In this document: positions 17,464-24,883 of the stretch, in pieces
Numbering within the stretch: position 1 is the first letter of the stretch
Layout: each line of letters begins with the position of its first letter
Source: an uncultured bacterium
GTDB lineage: Bacteria; Cyanobacteriota; Vampirovibrionia; Gastranaerophilales; Gastranaerophilaceae
Reading direction: 5' to 3'
DNA: 39,579 nt
Assembly (NCBI GenBank): GCA_902792085.1
Contig: CADAYE010000019.1
Location: 1 to 39,579 of the forward strand
Program-made: the position numbers and the translations under genes
Notes under the pieces: model-generated
Seen by the model: the letters and a program-made list of their open reading frames with translations, nothing else
Told to the model about the DNA's origin: nothing
Database searches by the model: none

Positions 17464-18633
17464 ATGAAAAAGATATTAGCCATTTTACTTATATTATGCT
17501 GCAGTCTGCCGGCAGTTGCAAAAAAAAGGCAGAATGAGGAAATTATTACTCCCGTCACACAACTTGAGAAAAGACAGTTTCAAACTAAGTCTTATCCTGC
17601 AAAAGACAATATTTTTGTTATGAAATCAATTTTAAATGTTTTGCAAGATGAGGGTTTTATTGTATATAATGTTAATTCTTTACTTGGATATATATACGGA
17701 GTGAAGGATTTTGATACTTCTGATCCAAATGTAGATATTTCGCAGGAATTTGGGGTGACAAAATCAAGATTAAATTATAACGGAGTAAAAGTTGCGACAT
17801 TAGAAGTCAGTGTCAATGTTACTCAATACGGAGAGCAGGCAAGAGTCAGAACAAACTTTAAACGCAAACTGCTTAATGAGTACGGTAATGCGCAAATGAT
17901 AGATGATATTGAAGATTCGCAATATTATGCCGATTTTTATACAAAAGTTGATAATGCCGTTGCACTTCAAAAACAAATTGCAAACAAAATAAAAAAAGAT
18001 GAAGAACCTGATTCTCTCAAAAAAACATCACAAAAGGTAAAACCTCAAGTAAGAAAACCTCAGATTCAAAAAACTGAAGAACCGGTCAATGAATCTGAAG
18101 TTAAAGAGCCGGTCGAAAATATAGTTAATGAACAAAATGTTCCCGTACCAGACAAGATTTTGCCGGCTGAAAATGTTAAACAGGAAGCGGAATCTTCACC
18201 AAAAGAAGAAATAAAATCAGAAGATGTTGCTGTGCAAAAAGAAGAAGTTAGGCAAGATGTAAAAGAAGGGGCGCTTGTTCAGCAGGAGAAACAAGATTCC
18301 GAATCTGAACAAAATACAAGGCAACCTGCCGCCGAGTCTGTTTATGTACCTGAACAGGTTATGGAGTTGATTCCTGTTGATCCTGAACCGGAACATATCA
18401 AATCCCCCAAAGAAGAAGCCAGAGAACTAAAAGAACTTGTAAAACAGGCAAAACTTGAGGCAAAACAGGCTGAAAAAGAGGCTAAACAGGCTCAAAAAGA
18501 AGCATTACAACTACAAAAAGGTCTTGAAAAAGAGGCCCTTCAGGCTGAAAAAGAGGCAATGAAAGCAGAAAAACAGGCCCTAAAAGAAGCAATAAAAGAA
18601 TCAAAGCGTCAGGCAAAGGAAATGCGAGATTAA
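17464..18633 (+). CDS. Exported protein with a Lys/Glu/Ala/Gln coiled-coil tail, 389 aa
   Basis: A signal peptide is clear: MKKILAILLILCCSLPAVA then KK, with a type I cleavage site after AVA. Residues 30-170 form a globular domain (SYPAKDNIFVMKSILNVLQDEG, ATLEVSVNVTQYGEQARVRTNF) also found in the next gene product. From about 175 the sequence is low complexity: a Pro/Glu/Lys-rich linker, then from 315 a long repeat of KEA, KQA and AEKEA units that should form a single long helix or coiled coil. It is likely periplasmic or outer-membrane associated. The function is unknown. AGAGG lies about eight bases before the ATG. The stop overlaps the next start by one base. Confidence 0.7.
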   Translation: MKKILAILLILCCSLPAVAKKRQNEEIITPVTQLEKRQFQTKSYPAKDNIFVMKSILNVLQDEGFIVYNVNSLLGYIYGVKDFDTSDPNVDISQEFGVTKSRLNYNGVKVATLEVSVNVTQYGEQARVRTNFKRKLLNEYGNAQMIDDIEDSQYYADFYTKVDNAVALQKQIANKIKKDEEPDSLKKTSQKVKPQVRKPQIQKTEEPVNESEVKEPVENIVNEQNVPVPDKILPAENVKQEAESSPKEEIKSEDVAVQKEEVRQDVKEGALVQQEKQDSESEQNTRQPAAESVYVPEQVMELIPVDPEPEHIKSPKEEARELKELVKQAKLEAKQAEKEAKQAQKEALQLQKGLEKEALQAEKEAMKAEKQALKEAIKESKRQAKEMRD

Positions 18634-19223
18634 TGAAAAAGTTTTTTTGTATGATTTTAATTTTTTTATTTAGTCTTTTTCCCTGTAACACTGCTTATTC
18701 GCGGACAATGCCGAAAGTTAAAAAACAGGTATTATATGATATGCAGACCCGTTATTTTGACTGTTCCGATTCAAAGTCTGTTATGGATGCAGTACTTGCG
18801 ACTTTGTATGATAGCGATTATTCAATAGAAGATTTTAATACAGAATTGGGTTTGATAAGAGTTACAAAAACTTTGAAAGCGTCTTATACGAGTAAAAAGC
18901 GTGTTGCAGGTTGGAGTGTCGTACTTGCTGCCGCTACCGCTTATACTGTCTTTTCTTATGGTGCTGCTGCGGCATCAATGTATAGCCCGACAAGACGAAT
19001 TGCTACGGAAATGAAAGATAAAACTGTTGTAATTGATGCAAATGTTTATATATCCCAAATAGATGAGAATAAATTTAAAGTTAAATTTATTCCTGTTGAA
19101 AAAGTTTTGCAAAATGCTGATGGTTTTGCATTTAACCAAATGGCTCCCGTAAAAGTTATTAGAATATACAGGCCTGAGCCTTATGATGAATTTTTTAGTC
19201 AGGTCGAAGCAAAGTTGAAGTAA
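18633..19223 (+). CDS. Exported protein, paralogue of the preceding gene, 196 aa
   Basis: An N-terminal signal peptide (MKKFFCMILIFLFSLFPCNTAYS) is followed by a domain that aligns with residues 30-170 of the upstream protein: a Y-F-D/Y-P strand, then KSVMDAVLATLYDSDYSIEDFNTELGLIRV, then a two-strand VVIDANVYISQIDENKFKVKF, ending EPYDEFFSQVEAKL. A hydrophobic Ala/Tyr stretch (GWSVVLAAATAYTVFSYGAAAAS) is inserted at about 90-112 and may anchor it. It is coupled to the upstream gene by a TAATG overlap, which suggests the two products act together in the envelope. The role is unknown. Confidence 0.7.
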   Translation: MKKFFCMILIFLFSLFPCNTAYSRTMPKVKKQVLYDMQTRYFDCSDSKSVMDAVLATLYDSDYSIEDFNTELGLIRVTKTLKASYTSKKRVAGWSVVLAAATAYTVFSYGAAAASMYSPTRRIATEMKDKTVVIDANVYISQIDENKFKVKFIPVEKVLQNADGFAFNQMAPVKVIRIYRPEPYDEFFSQVEAKLK

Positions 19224-19242
19224 TTAAGAATAATAATTTTTA

Positions 19243-19276
19243 GTAATTATATACAATATTACTGCAATGACATCTC
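19243..19276 (+). repeat. Degenerate MITE family B terminal fragment
   Basis: GTAATTATATACAATATTAC followed by TGCAATGACAT resembles the terminal repeats of the 36256-36405 element (GGTAACTATATACAATGTTAC). It lies 20 bases after the stop codon of the preceding gene. The rest of the 19224-19333 gap shows nothing recognisable. Confidence 0.4.
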
Positions 19277-19333
19277 AATAACGTAATTGCTATGCTTATT
19301 CTATTCGCTTGTAATAATAAAAGGGCAAAAATT

Positions 19334-20734
19334 TTATTTACCAAAAATCTTCATAATTTTATCAAGCAATCCTTCGGAATTTTCTTCTGCTCCGCCGTTT
19401 TGAAGTTTTTCGATTTTGTCTTTGATAATTTTATAATCCGCAGGATTTTTTACTATTTCGATGTAGTGCTGGTAAAGTTCCAAAGCCTTTGCATTTGCTT
19501 TCGTTTTTTCATAGGCTCTACCCAAACTTTTGAGGGCATCAAGGTCATTTTTATCTGTTTCAATAATTTTTTCAAGACAATTAACCTGCCCCTGATAATC
19601 GCCAATACTTTCTCTGTATGATGCAAGTCTTTTCAAAGCCTCTTTATTTGTCGGATCTTTTTTTACAATTTTCACATAATATTCACTTGCATGGTCAACT
19701 TCTTTGTTGCTTTCTAATAATGCCGCAAGTTCAAAGAGTAATTCAATATCGTTATCATTAATTTGAACGGCATTAAGGTATTCATTGATTGCAATATCGT
19801 AATTTCCTCTTACAATATTATATCTCCCCCAATTTACATGAGCATTGTATTCATCACCTTTTTCATCATATACAAGCGCACGCATTTGGTATGTGAGCGG
19901 TGAATTAGGCGCCAATTTGTTATATTCATCAATACATTCAAGCGCTTGGTCAAATTTTTTGGCAGAATAAAAATATTGTGCTTTTAATGTGAAATATCTC
20001 GGAACCTGTTTAAGTTCTTCGCTTAAACTGTTCAGTTGTGTGTATGCTTCTTCTACTTGCCCGATTTCAAGCATACATTGAATTTTTAAAAGTTCGTCTT
20101 TAGTAAACTCAATTGCTTTTTGTGCATCTCCGCTTTTTAAATATACTGCAGCAAGTCCTTCGTTAATTTTCGGGGTGTCAAACCCTCTTTGTTTTGCTCT
20201 CATTAGCGTATCTATTGCAGACGAATACGCTTCATCTTTCATATAAATATCTGCAAGTTGCAAAAACATTTCTTCGTGAACATCGCTACCTTCAAGCAAA
20301 ATGTTAAATTGGTCAATTGCTTTCATATCTTGTCCTGCCTGCCTGTATAGATTCGCAAGTGTAAAGCGTGTCATTGCAGTCTGTGCGCCTTCAGAACAAA
20401 GCCCCAGTGCTTTTTTGAAATCGTTTATCGCAAAATCCAATTTCCCTTCAATAGAGTTTTTGTTGCCTCTGTAAACATAGTATTTATAAGCATCGGTGTC
20501 TTCATAAATGGACATCAACTGTTCATAAGCAAGCGGATTTGTAACATCACGCTTTAATATTTCGTGGTAATAACCTGCTGCTTCTTCTGTCTTATCAAGA
20601 ATTAAAGATAAATGACCAAGACGCTCTAATATACCCATATTATCGGGATTTGCTTCATATTCTTTTTTATATTCACGATATGCTTCTTCGTATTGCTCAT
20701 TTGCTTCAAATTGTTCAGCGAGTTGCAAACTCAT
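19334..20734 (-). CDS. Tetratricopeptide-repeat protein, 466 aa
   Basis: Almost the whole protein is built of TPR helix pairs, roughly twelve, for example YEEAYREYKKEYEANPDN, EEAAGYYHEILKRDVTNPLAYEQ, AKALELYQHYIEIVKNPADY. The last 25 residues are polar and then hydrophobic (SEGLLDKIMKIFGK), possibly an amphipathic membrane-binding helix. There is no signal peptide or catalytic domain, so it is a cytoplasmic scaffold. AAGGAG precedes the ATG, with a good promoter upstream. It faces the exported pair convergently. Confidence 0.85.
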   Translation of the reverse strand: MSLQLAEQFEANEQYEEAYREYKKEYEANPDNMGILERLGHLSLILDKTEEAAGYYHEILKRDVTNPLAYEQLMSIYEDTDAYKYYVYRGNKNSIEGKLDFAINDFKKALGLCSEGAQTAMTRFTLANLYRQAGQDMKAIDQFNILLEGSDVHEEMFLQLADIYMKDEAYSSAIDTLMRAKQRGFDTPKINEGLAAVYLKSGDAQKAIEFTKDELLKIQCMLEIGQVEEAYTQLNSLSEELKQVPRYFTLKAQYFYSAKKFDQALECIDEYNKLAPNSPLTYQMRALVYDEKGDEYNAHVNWGRYNIVRGNYDIAINEYLNAVQINDNDIELLFELAALLESNKEVDHASEYYVKIVKKDPTNKEALKRLASYRESIGDYQGQVNCLEKIIETDKNDLDALKSLGRAYEKTKANAKALELYQHYIEIVKNPADYKIIKDKIEKLQNGGAEENSEGLLDKIMKIFGK

Positions 20735-20769
20735 TTATTCCGACTCCTTATTTAAAATATTGCTATCTA

Positions 20770-20797
20770 ATTATAACATCAAAAGGGAATTTGTAAA
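20770..20797 (-). promoter_or_regulatory. Sigma70 promoter of the TPR gene
   Basis: The minus strand reads TTTACA (-35), a 16-base spacer ending TGT, then TATAAT (-10): near consensus plus a TGn extension, about 35 bases before the ATG. Confidence 0.6.
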
Positions 20798-20812
20798 ATA
20801 GTTAATATGTTT

Positions 20813-21370
20813 CTAATTATAGAAGTTTTGTGTTTTTTCCATTCCTTCATCGAGGTAAAATTCAATTCCTTCTACTGCAGTTTTTAATACAGGTTTCAAT
20901 TTATCAAGTTGATATTTATAAAAGTTCTGCAAAACAAATTCCTCTGCCGGTATCGGAGGCTGAGGACCTATACCTATTTTTAGTCTTGCAAAACCCTGTG
21001 TTCCTAAACTCTTTATTATTGATTTAATTCCGTTATGTCCTCCGTCAGAACCATTCGGGCGAAATCTTATCTTATCAAGTTCAATAGAAATATCATCGTA
21101 AATTACAAGTAAATCTTCTATATCAATTTTGTAATAATTCATAACTGCAGATATAGCGTTGCCTGACAAGTTCATATAAGTTGTCGGTTTAATAAGAATA
21201 ATATCGTGGAGTCCTTTGTGAAATTTGGCAATATAGCATTGAAGTTTCTTGTTCTCTTTAAACTGAACATTATTTTGTATTGCCCATTTATCAGCCACCA
21301 TAAAACCTGTATTATGTCTTGTCCAAGTATATTTTTCACCTATATTCCCAAGTCCTGCAACTAATTTCAT
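20813..21370 (-). CDS. pth: Peptidyl-tRNA hydrolase
   Basis: Pth releases tRNA from peptidyl-tRNAs that drop off the ribosome. The active-site elements are intact: GLGNIG with the substrate-binding Asn, YTWTRHNTGF with the catalytic His, YDDISIELDKIR with the catalytic Asp, and GSDGGHNGIKSI with the tRNA-binding Asn. At 185 aa it is full length. GAGGA lies eight bases before the ATG. It is oriented with the TPR gene downstream but separated from it by a promoter, so the two can be transcribed separately. Confidence 0.95.
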   Translation of the reverse strand: MKLVAGLGNIGEKYTWTRHNTGFMVADKWAIQNNVQFKENKKLQCYIAKFHKGLHDIILIKPTTYMNLSGNAISAVMNYYKIDIEDLLVIYDDISIELDKIRFRPNGSDGGHNGIKSIIKSLGTQGFARLKIGIGPQPPIPAEEFVLQNFYKYQLDKLKPVLKTAVEGIEFYLDEGMEKTQNFYN

Positions 21371-21404
21371 TTTATCCTCGTTTTTGTAATCTTAATCTAA
21401 ATAA

Positions 21405-21433
21405 ATATTACCACAATGATATAGAAAGTTTAA
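21405..21433 (-). promoter_or_regulatory. Promoter of pth
   Basis: The minus strand reads TTAAAC, a 17-base spacer ending TGG, then TAATAT: a moderate sigma70 promoter with a TGn extended -10. Confidence 0.5.
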
Positions 21434-21493
21434 GGTTAAAAAAATAATAATTTGAAAATAAATTGAAAGAAATTAAAATTTAAGGAGACTTAT

Positions 21494-22051
21494 ATGAAAA
21501 ATAAAATTACAAAAGAAAAAAGTTCGCAAAAAGTGATTGATTTTTTGGAGAAAAATTCTCTTCACAAAAAAGATTTTGCCGAAATGATAGGGGTTACATT
21601 ATCTTATGTCTATAATCTTATTGATGAAACAATTCCGTTTTCAACCCGTTCAACTACATTAGAGCGTATTGCAACGGTCATGGATATTGAACCTGAAGAG
21701 TTTGAAGAATATAAAATCCCGCAGGAGCCCATTTTGAAAGATGATTCGATAGAATTTATAAAAAGTGTTCTAAAGCAAAAGAAAATGAGTATGGTTAATT
21801 TCCTCAAATCGTTTCCGCGCAAAAAACGTGTGCATATAGTTGATATGCTTCGTGGTGCATATCCTTTGCCAATTGATTTTAAAGAACTTTTAATGATAGG
21901 TGAAACGCTTGATTTAGACCGAACTGATATTTATAATCTTTGGGAGGAACGAATAAAACAGGTATTGGAAATAAACGGAATGAATTTGAGTTCCAATTCG
22001 GCATTAATCAATTCAATGCTTGAATGTGCAAGAAAATATGTTGAAATATAA
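21494..22051 (+). CDS. XRE-like helix-turn-helix protein, 185 aa
   Basis: Residues 13-60 form a lambda-repressor-type HTH: VIDFLEKNSLHKKDFAEMIG, VTLSYVYNLI, TTLERIATVMDIEPEEF. A second similar but diverged unit spans about 83-145 (FIKSVLKQKKMSMVNFLKSF to GETLDLDRTDIYNLW), so the protein may be a tandem HTH. No sensor domain, signal peptide or membrane segment is seen. AAGGAG is well placed before the ATG, and a terminator follows. It is probably a transcriptional regulator; target sites are unknown. It is divergent from pth. Confidence 0.7.
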   Translation: MKNKITKEKSSQKVIDFLEKNSLHKKDFAEMIGVTLSYVYNLIDETIPFSTRSTTLERIATVMDIEPEEFEEYKIPQEPILKDDSIEFIKSVLKQKKMSMVNFLKSFPRKKRVHIVDMLRGAYPLPIDFKELLMIGETLDLDRTDIYNLWEERIKQVLEINGMNLSSNSALINSMLECARKYVEI

Positions 22052-22077
22052 ATAAAAAAAATGTGAAAAATGAACAG

Positions 22078-22123
22078 AAACCCTATAACTAAACAAAGTA
22101 AATAAAGTTGGTTTTAGGGTTTT
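22078..22123 (+). terminator. Probable intrinsic terminator
   Basis: AAACCCTA (22078-22085) pairs with TAGGGTTT (22115-22122), with further imperfect pairing inside (AACTAAAC with GTTGGTTT) and T residues after. It follows the HTH gene by 26 bases. Confidence 0.65.
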
Positions 22124-22142
22124 AATATATAAAAGGTAAAAA

Positions 22143-22190
22143 ATGAAAAGAAAGCCTTATACAGTTCAGGAAAAAGAAGACTTACTCTAA
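22143..22190 (+). pseudogene. 15-codon stub, possible truncated gene start
   Basis: ATG (22143) opens a frame that stops after 15 codons (MKRKPYTVQEKEDLL). AAAAGGT lies about seven bases upstream, like a normal start. The sequence reads like the beginning of a larger soluble protein, and the repeat island begins immediately after the TAA. It could be a gene cut by repeat insertion, or a chance frame. Confidence 0.25.
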
Positions 22191-22727
22191 ACTGCGGCTA
22201 TCGAGATAGTTGCAGTTCCCCGCTACTGGAGTGGGTTAGGTTAAATCAAATAACCCAAACCCCACCTAACCTCCCCTACCAAGGGTAGGAATTTTCGTAA
22301 AAATCTCCACTTAACCCTTCCCCATCGGGGAGGAATAGCCGACAAATATTTAACCATCCCCGAAAATCAAAGATTTTCTACCTCTCCTACGGAGATACAA
22401 AGCGAACCGAAAAATTTTAAGATCCTGAAACAAGTTCAGGATGACAAAATTTTTCGTGTGAGCCTGTATGACTTGTGCTGGATGTCAACGAGTTGACAGG
22501 AGAGGGTATTATCTACAAACCCTCTCTCATTTTTCAAATGTTCGAAATAAATTTCTTACATTGAAAAATTACTCTCCCCCAAGAGAGATAGTGTATAACC
22601 CTCTCTTGAATTTCTAATGCTCAACTTCGTTTCGCATTGAAATTCTTTTCCCCCCTGCTGGGAGATATCAAGTAAAATACCATCTTCGAAGGGAGAGAGT
22701 TTGTTGGTGGCTAATGTTAATGCCAAC
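22191..22727. repeat. Gene-free repeat island
   Basis: This gap of over 500 bases holds no gene that I can support. It is a mosaic of short repeats: CCCTCTCTT/AAGAGAGAT-type inverted segments, the hairpin TCCTGAA-ACAAG-TTCAGGA near 22423, and GTGTGAGCCTGTATG (reverse complement of the segment near 10 and 7087). A TTTCTAATGCTCA...TTTCGCATTGAAA segment at about 22606-22644 recurs at about 39533-39562. It looks like accumulated insertions of small non-autonomous repeats. Confidence 0.6.
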
Positions 22728-23153
22728 TTATATTATTTTTTTCAGCATTATCATTAATTTGTTAAATGCGGTATATTTTTTGTGCTTTTCAACAAAATCA
22801 AGCGTAACTCTGTTGTTGTTAATTATGTAATCTCGTATGTGTTTTGTGTCAGGATATAGTGTATTAATTTTGGACTTTAAATTCTTTTTTAATTCCTTAA
22901 TAACAGGTTGTTTTTCTAAATATCGCATGTTACTGCGTGCATATTCGGGATAATTCATAGGTTTTTGGGTTATGTATTTTCTTCTTGCAAGCAGACCTAT
23001 TGTCGGATTTTCGTTGCAATCTTTTAAATGGGCTTTGTATTCTTCTATATCTGAATTATCAATTCCAAAAGATGAATCAATATGTACTCTTGACCAATAT
23101 GCATTACTTCTTACATTTTCATATTTGGGAAAAGATTCAAATCCTATTTCCAT
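22728..23153 (-). CDS. Hypothetical protein, 141 aa
   Basis: No family is recognised. The protein is soluble, basic and Tyr/Asn-rich, with a polar N-terminus (MEIGFESFPKYENVRSNAYW) and a helical C-terminal half rich in Lys (LKKNLKSKINTLYP). There are no signal peptide, membrane segments or known motifs, and one Cys. The ATG at 23153 is chosen because GGAGG lies five bases upstream; the ATG at 23165 precedes that site. It is isolated between a repeat island and a repeat element, suggesting an accessory gene. Confidence 0.55.
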   Translation of the reverse strand: MEIGFESFPKYENVRSNAYWSRVHIDSSFGIDNSDIEEYKAHLKDCNENPTIGLLARRKYITQKPMNYPEYARSNMRYLEKQPVIKELKKNLKSKINTLYPDTKHIRDYIINNNRVTLDFVEKHKKYTAFNKLMIMLKKII

Positions 23154-23211
23154 AATTACCTCCATGTAAAATTTTATATTATTAATGTTTGTAAAAATAA
23201 AATTTGCTATA

Positions 23212-23245
23212 AAAAAAATGAAATGATATGTTATTTCATTTTTTT
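23212..23245. terminator. Bidirectional A/T hairpin, likely terminator
   Basis: AAAAAAATGAAAT (23212-23224) pairs with ATTTCATTTTTTT (23233-23245), a 13-bp stem with runs on both sides. Read on the minus strand it lies after the hydrogenase operon (beyond a repeat element), so it probably ends that transcript. Confidence 0.6.
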
Positions 23246-23256
23246 ATATTATTTTA

Positions 23257-23438
23257 GGCAATTATATATTATTTACCACAAAATTTTGGCAAAACGGTTA
23301 TCCCTAACGGGGAATCACCCACCCAAATTTCTAAATTTCACATTCTGTTCAATTTGAAATTTCTCCCTCCCTTACGAGGGAGGGTTGGGGTGGGTGCTGA
23401 TTTTAACTTATTTTTGGGGTATCTCCTATATAGTTAAC
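23257..23438 (-). repeat. Family A 182-nt dispersed repeat, complete copy, inverted
   Basis: It is the reverse-orientation counterpart of 34922-35103, the same length (182 nt) and highly similar throughout. Features are a terminal inverted repeat (GGCAATTATATA at one end, GTTAACTATATA at the other, then ACCACAAAA or similar), a central CCCTCCCT/AGGGAGGG hairpin, and paired CACCCACCC arms. It encodes no protein, in the style of a MITE, and lies directly downstream of the hydrogenase operon. Confidence 0.8.
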
Positions 23439-23454
23439 TTATTTTATAAAAAAT

Positions 23455-23709
23455 TTATTTTAATTCTCTGTCAATTGCAGCCAAAACTTTTTCAACTGTT
23501 GCTTCTTTAATTACCTCATCATTAACTTTTACATAAGGGGCTTTTGAAAATTCCCAGTCAATTGAGCATAAACCTAAACATGGTGAACCTGCAACTTCAA
23601 CATCTTCACCGTATTTTTTTGGAACAAGGTCAATCAGTTCCTGCAAATTTGATGAACCCATTACAAAACAAGTTGTTCCCAAACATACTTTTACATTAAC
23701 TTTAGCCAT
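23455..23709 (-). CDS. Thioredoxin-like [2Fe-2S] ferredoxin, 84 aa
   Basis: The protein matches the NuoE/HydA-associated thioredoxin-fold ferredoxin. Four Cys ligands are arranged Cys9-x4-Cys14 (CLGTTC) and Cys44-x3-Cys48 (CLGLC), ideal for one [2Fe-2S] cluster. The N-terminal beta strand VNVKV is typical. It is the last gene of the operon, ten bases after the SpoIIE phosphatase, with AGGAG before its ATG. It probably exchanges electrons with the hydrogenase-like sensor. A second copy of the same family lies at the other end of the operon, so the two may serve as input and output carriers. Confidence 0.85.
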   Translation of the reverse strand: MAKVNVKVCLGTTCFVMGSSNLQELIDLVPKKYGEDVEVAGSPCLGLCSIDWEFSKAPYVKVNDEVIKEATVEKVLAAIDRELK

Positions 23710-23719
23710 TTTCTAACTC

Positions 23720-24883
23720 CTATATATACTGTACACTTACATTCTTGTAATATTTATCCTGTAAAACATTTTTCATTTTTTTGATTATGTTTTTGCGGAT
23801 TTCAATTTCAATAGGCATATTTGGATTATAGTGAGCCTGATTGAGTTTTGCTCCGACCATAAAATATATACAGTCGCTATCTAATAAAAATTTTACCAAC
23901 TTTCCTGCCGCATTGTCAATATCCCAATCTCCTGATTCAAGATATTCAAGGGTTTGGGTCAGTGTTAAAATACCTTCTGTTACCAAATCAACCCCATCCA
24001 TATATGAGCAGGACGGAAGCCTGCCGATACTTATGGTTGTATCCATTGTAATCGGGATATTTAATTCTCTTGATATAAGATTTGCAGTCGTTCCACCGGA
24101 GATAGCCTTTTTCCCTTTGAAATCTTTAAATGTTTGTGCATATTGCGCATCATTTTTCTGATTAAACGGAGGTCCGGTGAATACAAGCGATTTTCTCGGT
24201 TCTCTGCAATACAACACAAGTGCAGACATATCGTCTTTCGGATTTCTGTCGGTTTCAATATTCCTTGCCTGTTTCACAAGGTATGAAGATAATTCCGAAC
24301 TCGAAATTTCAGGATCTTGTTTTAACTTTTCCAATACAAGATTAATAAGTCCGCTTCTGCGTAAGCCGAGTTTTAATTTTTCATTCCCGAGTCCGCATTG
24401 TGTAATTCCGTCAGAACAAAATATCAATCTGTCCCCCAAATCAAGTTTGATTTTGTAACTTTTCATACAACGATTTTTGTGGTTTTTTGAGGGTATTGAT
24501 TCATAAGGCGGTTCCATAACTTCGCCATTTCTAATCCATAAAAAGTCAGGATTCCCTTCTTCCACAATTTTTGCGTGTCCTTCGTCATTAACATCTATGA
24601 TAGAAAAAGTTGAATAACTAATTTTTCTGACCTGACATACAGGCAGCGAATTCATAACTATCTCTGCCGCATCTTTAATCGGTATTTGGTCACCCTCGAC
24701 AAATCTTAAAAGCATTGTTGCAGTCATACAAGATAATATATTTGCTTTTATTCCAGAACCCAAGCCGTCAGACAAAACTGCAATGAGTCTTTCTTCATCG
24801 GGATATCTTTTTGATACAAAGTAATCTCCGAAAGCATTTTGGTTATATTTTTTTATCTGATGGCAATCAATATCAATAAACAT
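23720..24883 (-). CDS. SpoIIE-family PP2C-type serine/threonine phosphatase, 387 aa
   Basis: The N-terminal two thirds is a PP2C/SpoIIE domain: GDYFVSKRYPDEERLIAVLSDGLGSGIKANILS carries the metal-binding Asp-Gly pair, DRLIFCSDGITQCG the second, and KDDMSALVLY the distal Asp. The C-terminal 150 residues (from KSLVFTGPPFNQKND) are an extra domain with GGTTANLISRELNIPI and a Tyr/Asn-rich end, which I have seen only in association with hydrogenase operons. It has no membrane segment. It overlaps the stop of the hydrogenase gene (TAATG), so the two are translationally coupled. It likely dephosphorylates an anti-sigma-antagonist-like partner in response to the sensor. Confidence 0.85.
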   Translation of the reverse strand: MFIDIDCHQIKKYNQNAFGDYFVSKRYPDEERLIAVLSDGLGSGIKANILSCMTATMLLRFVEGDQIPIKDAAEIVMNSLPVCQVRKISYSTFSIIDVNDEGHAKIVEEGNPDFLWIRNGEVMEPPYESIPSKNHKNRCMKSYKIKLDLGDRLIFCSDGITQCGLGNEKLKLGLRRSGLINLVLEKLKQDPEISSSELSSYLVKQARNIETDRNPKDDMSALVLYCREPRKSLVFTGPPFNQKNDAQYAQTFKDFKGKKAISGGTTANLISRELNIPITMDTTISIGRLPSCSYMDGVDLVTEGILTLTQTLEYLESGDWDIDNAAGKLVKFLLDSDCIYFMVGAKLNQAHYNPNMPIEIEIRKNIIKKMKNVLQDKYYKNVSVQYI

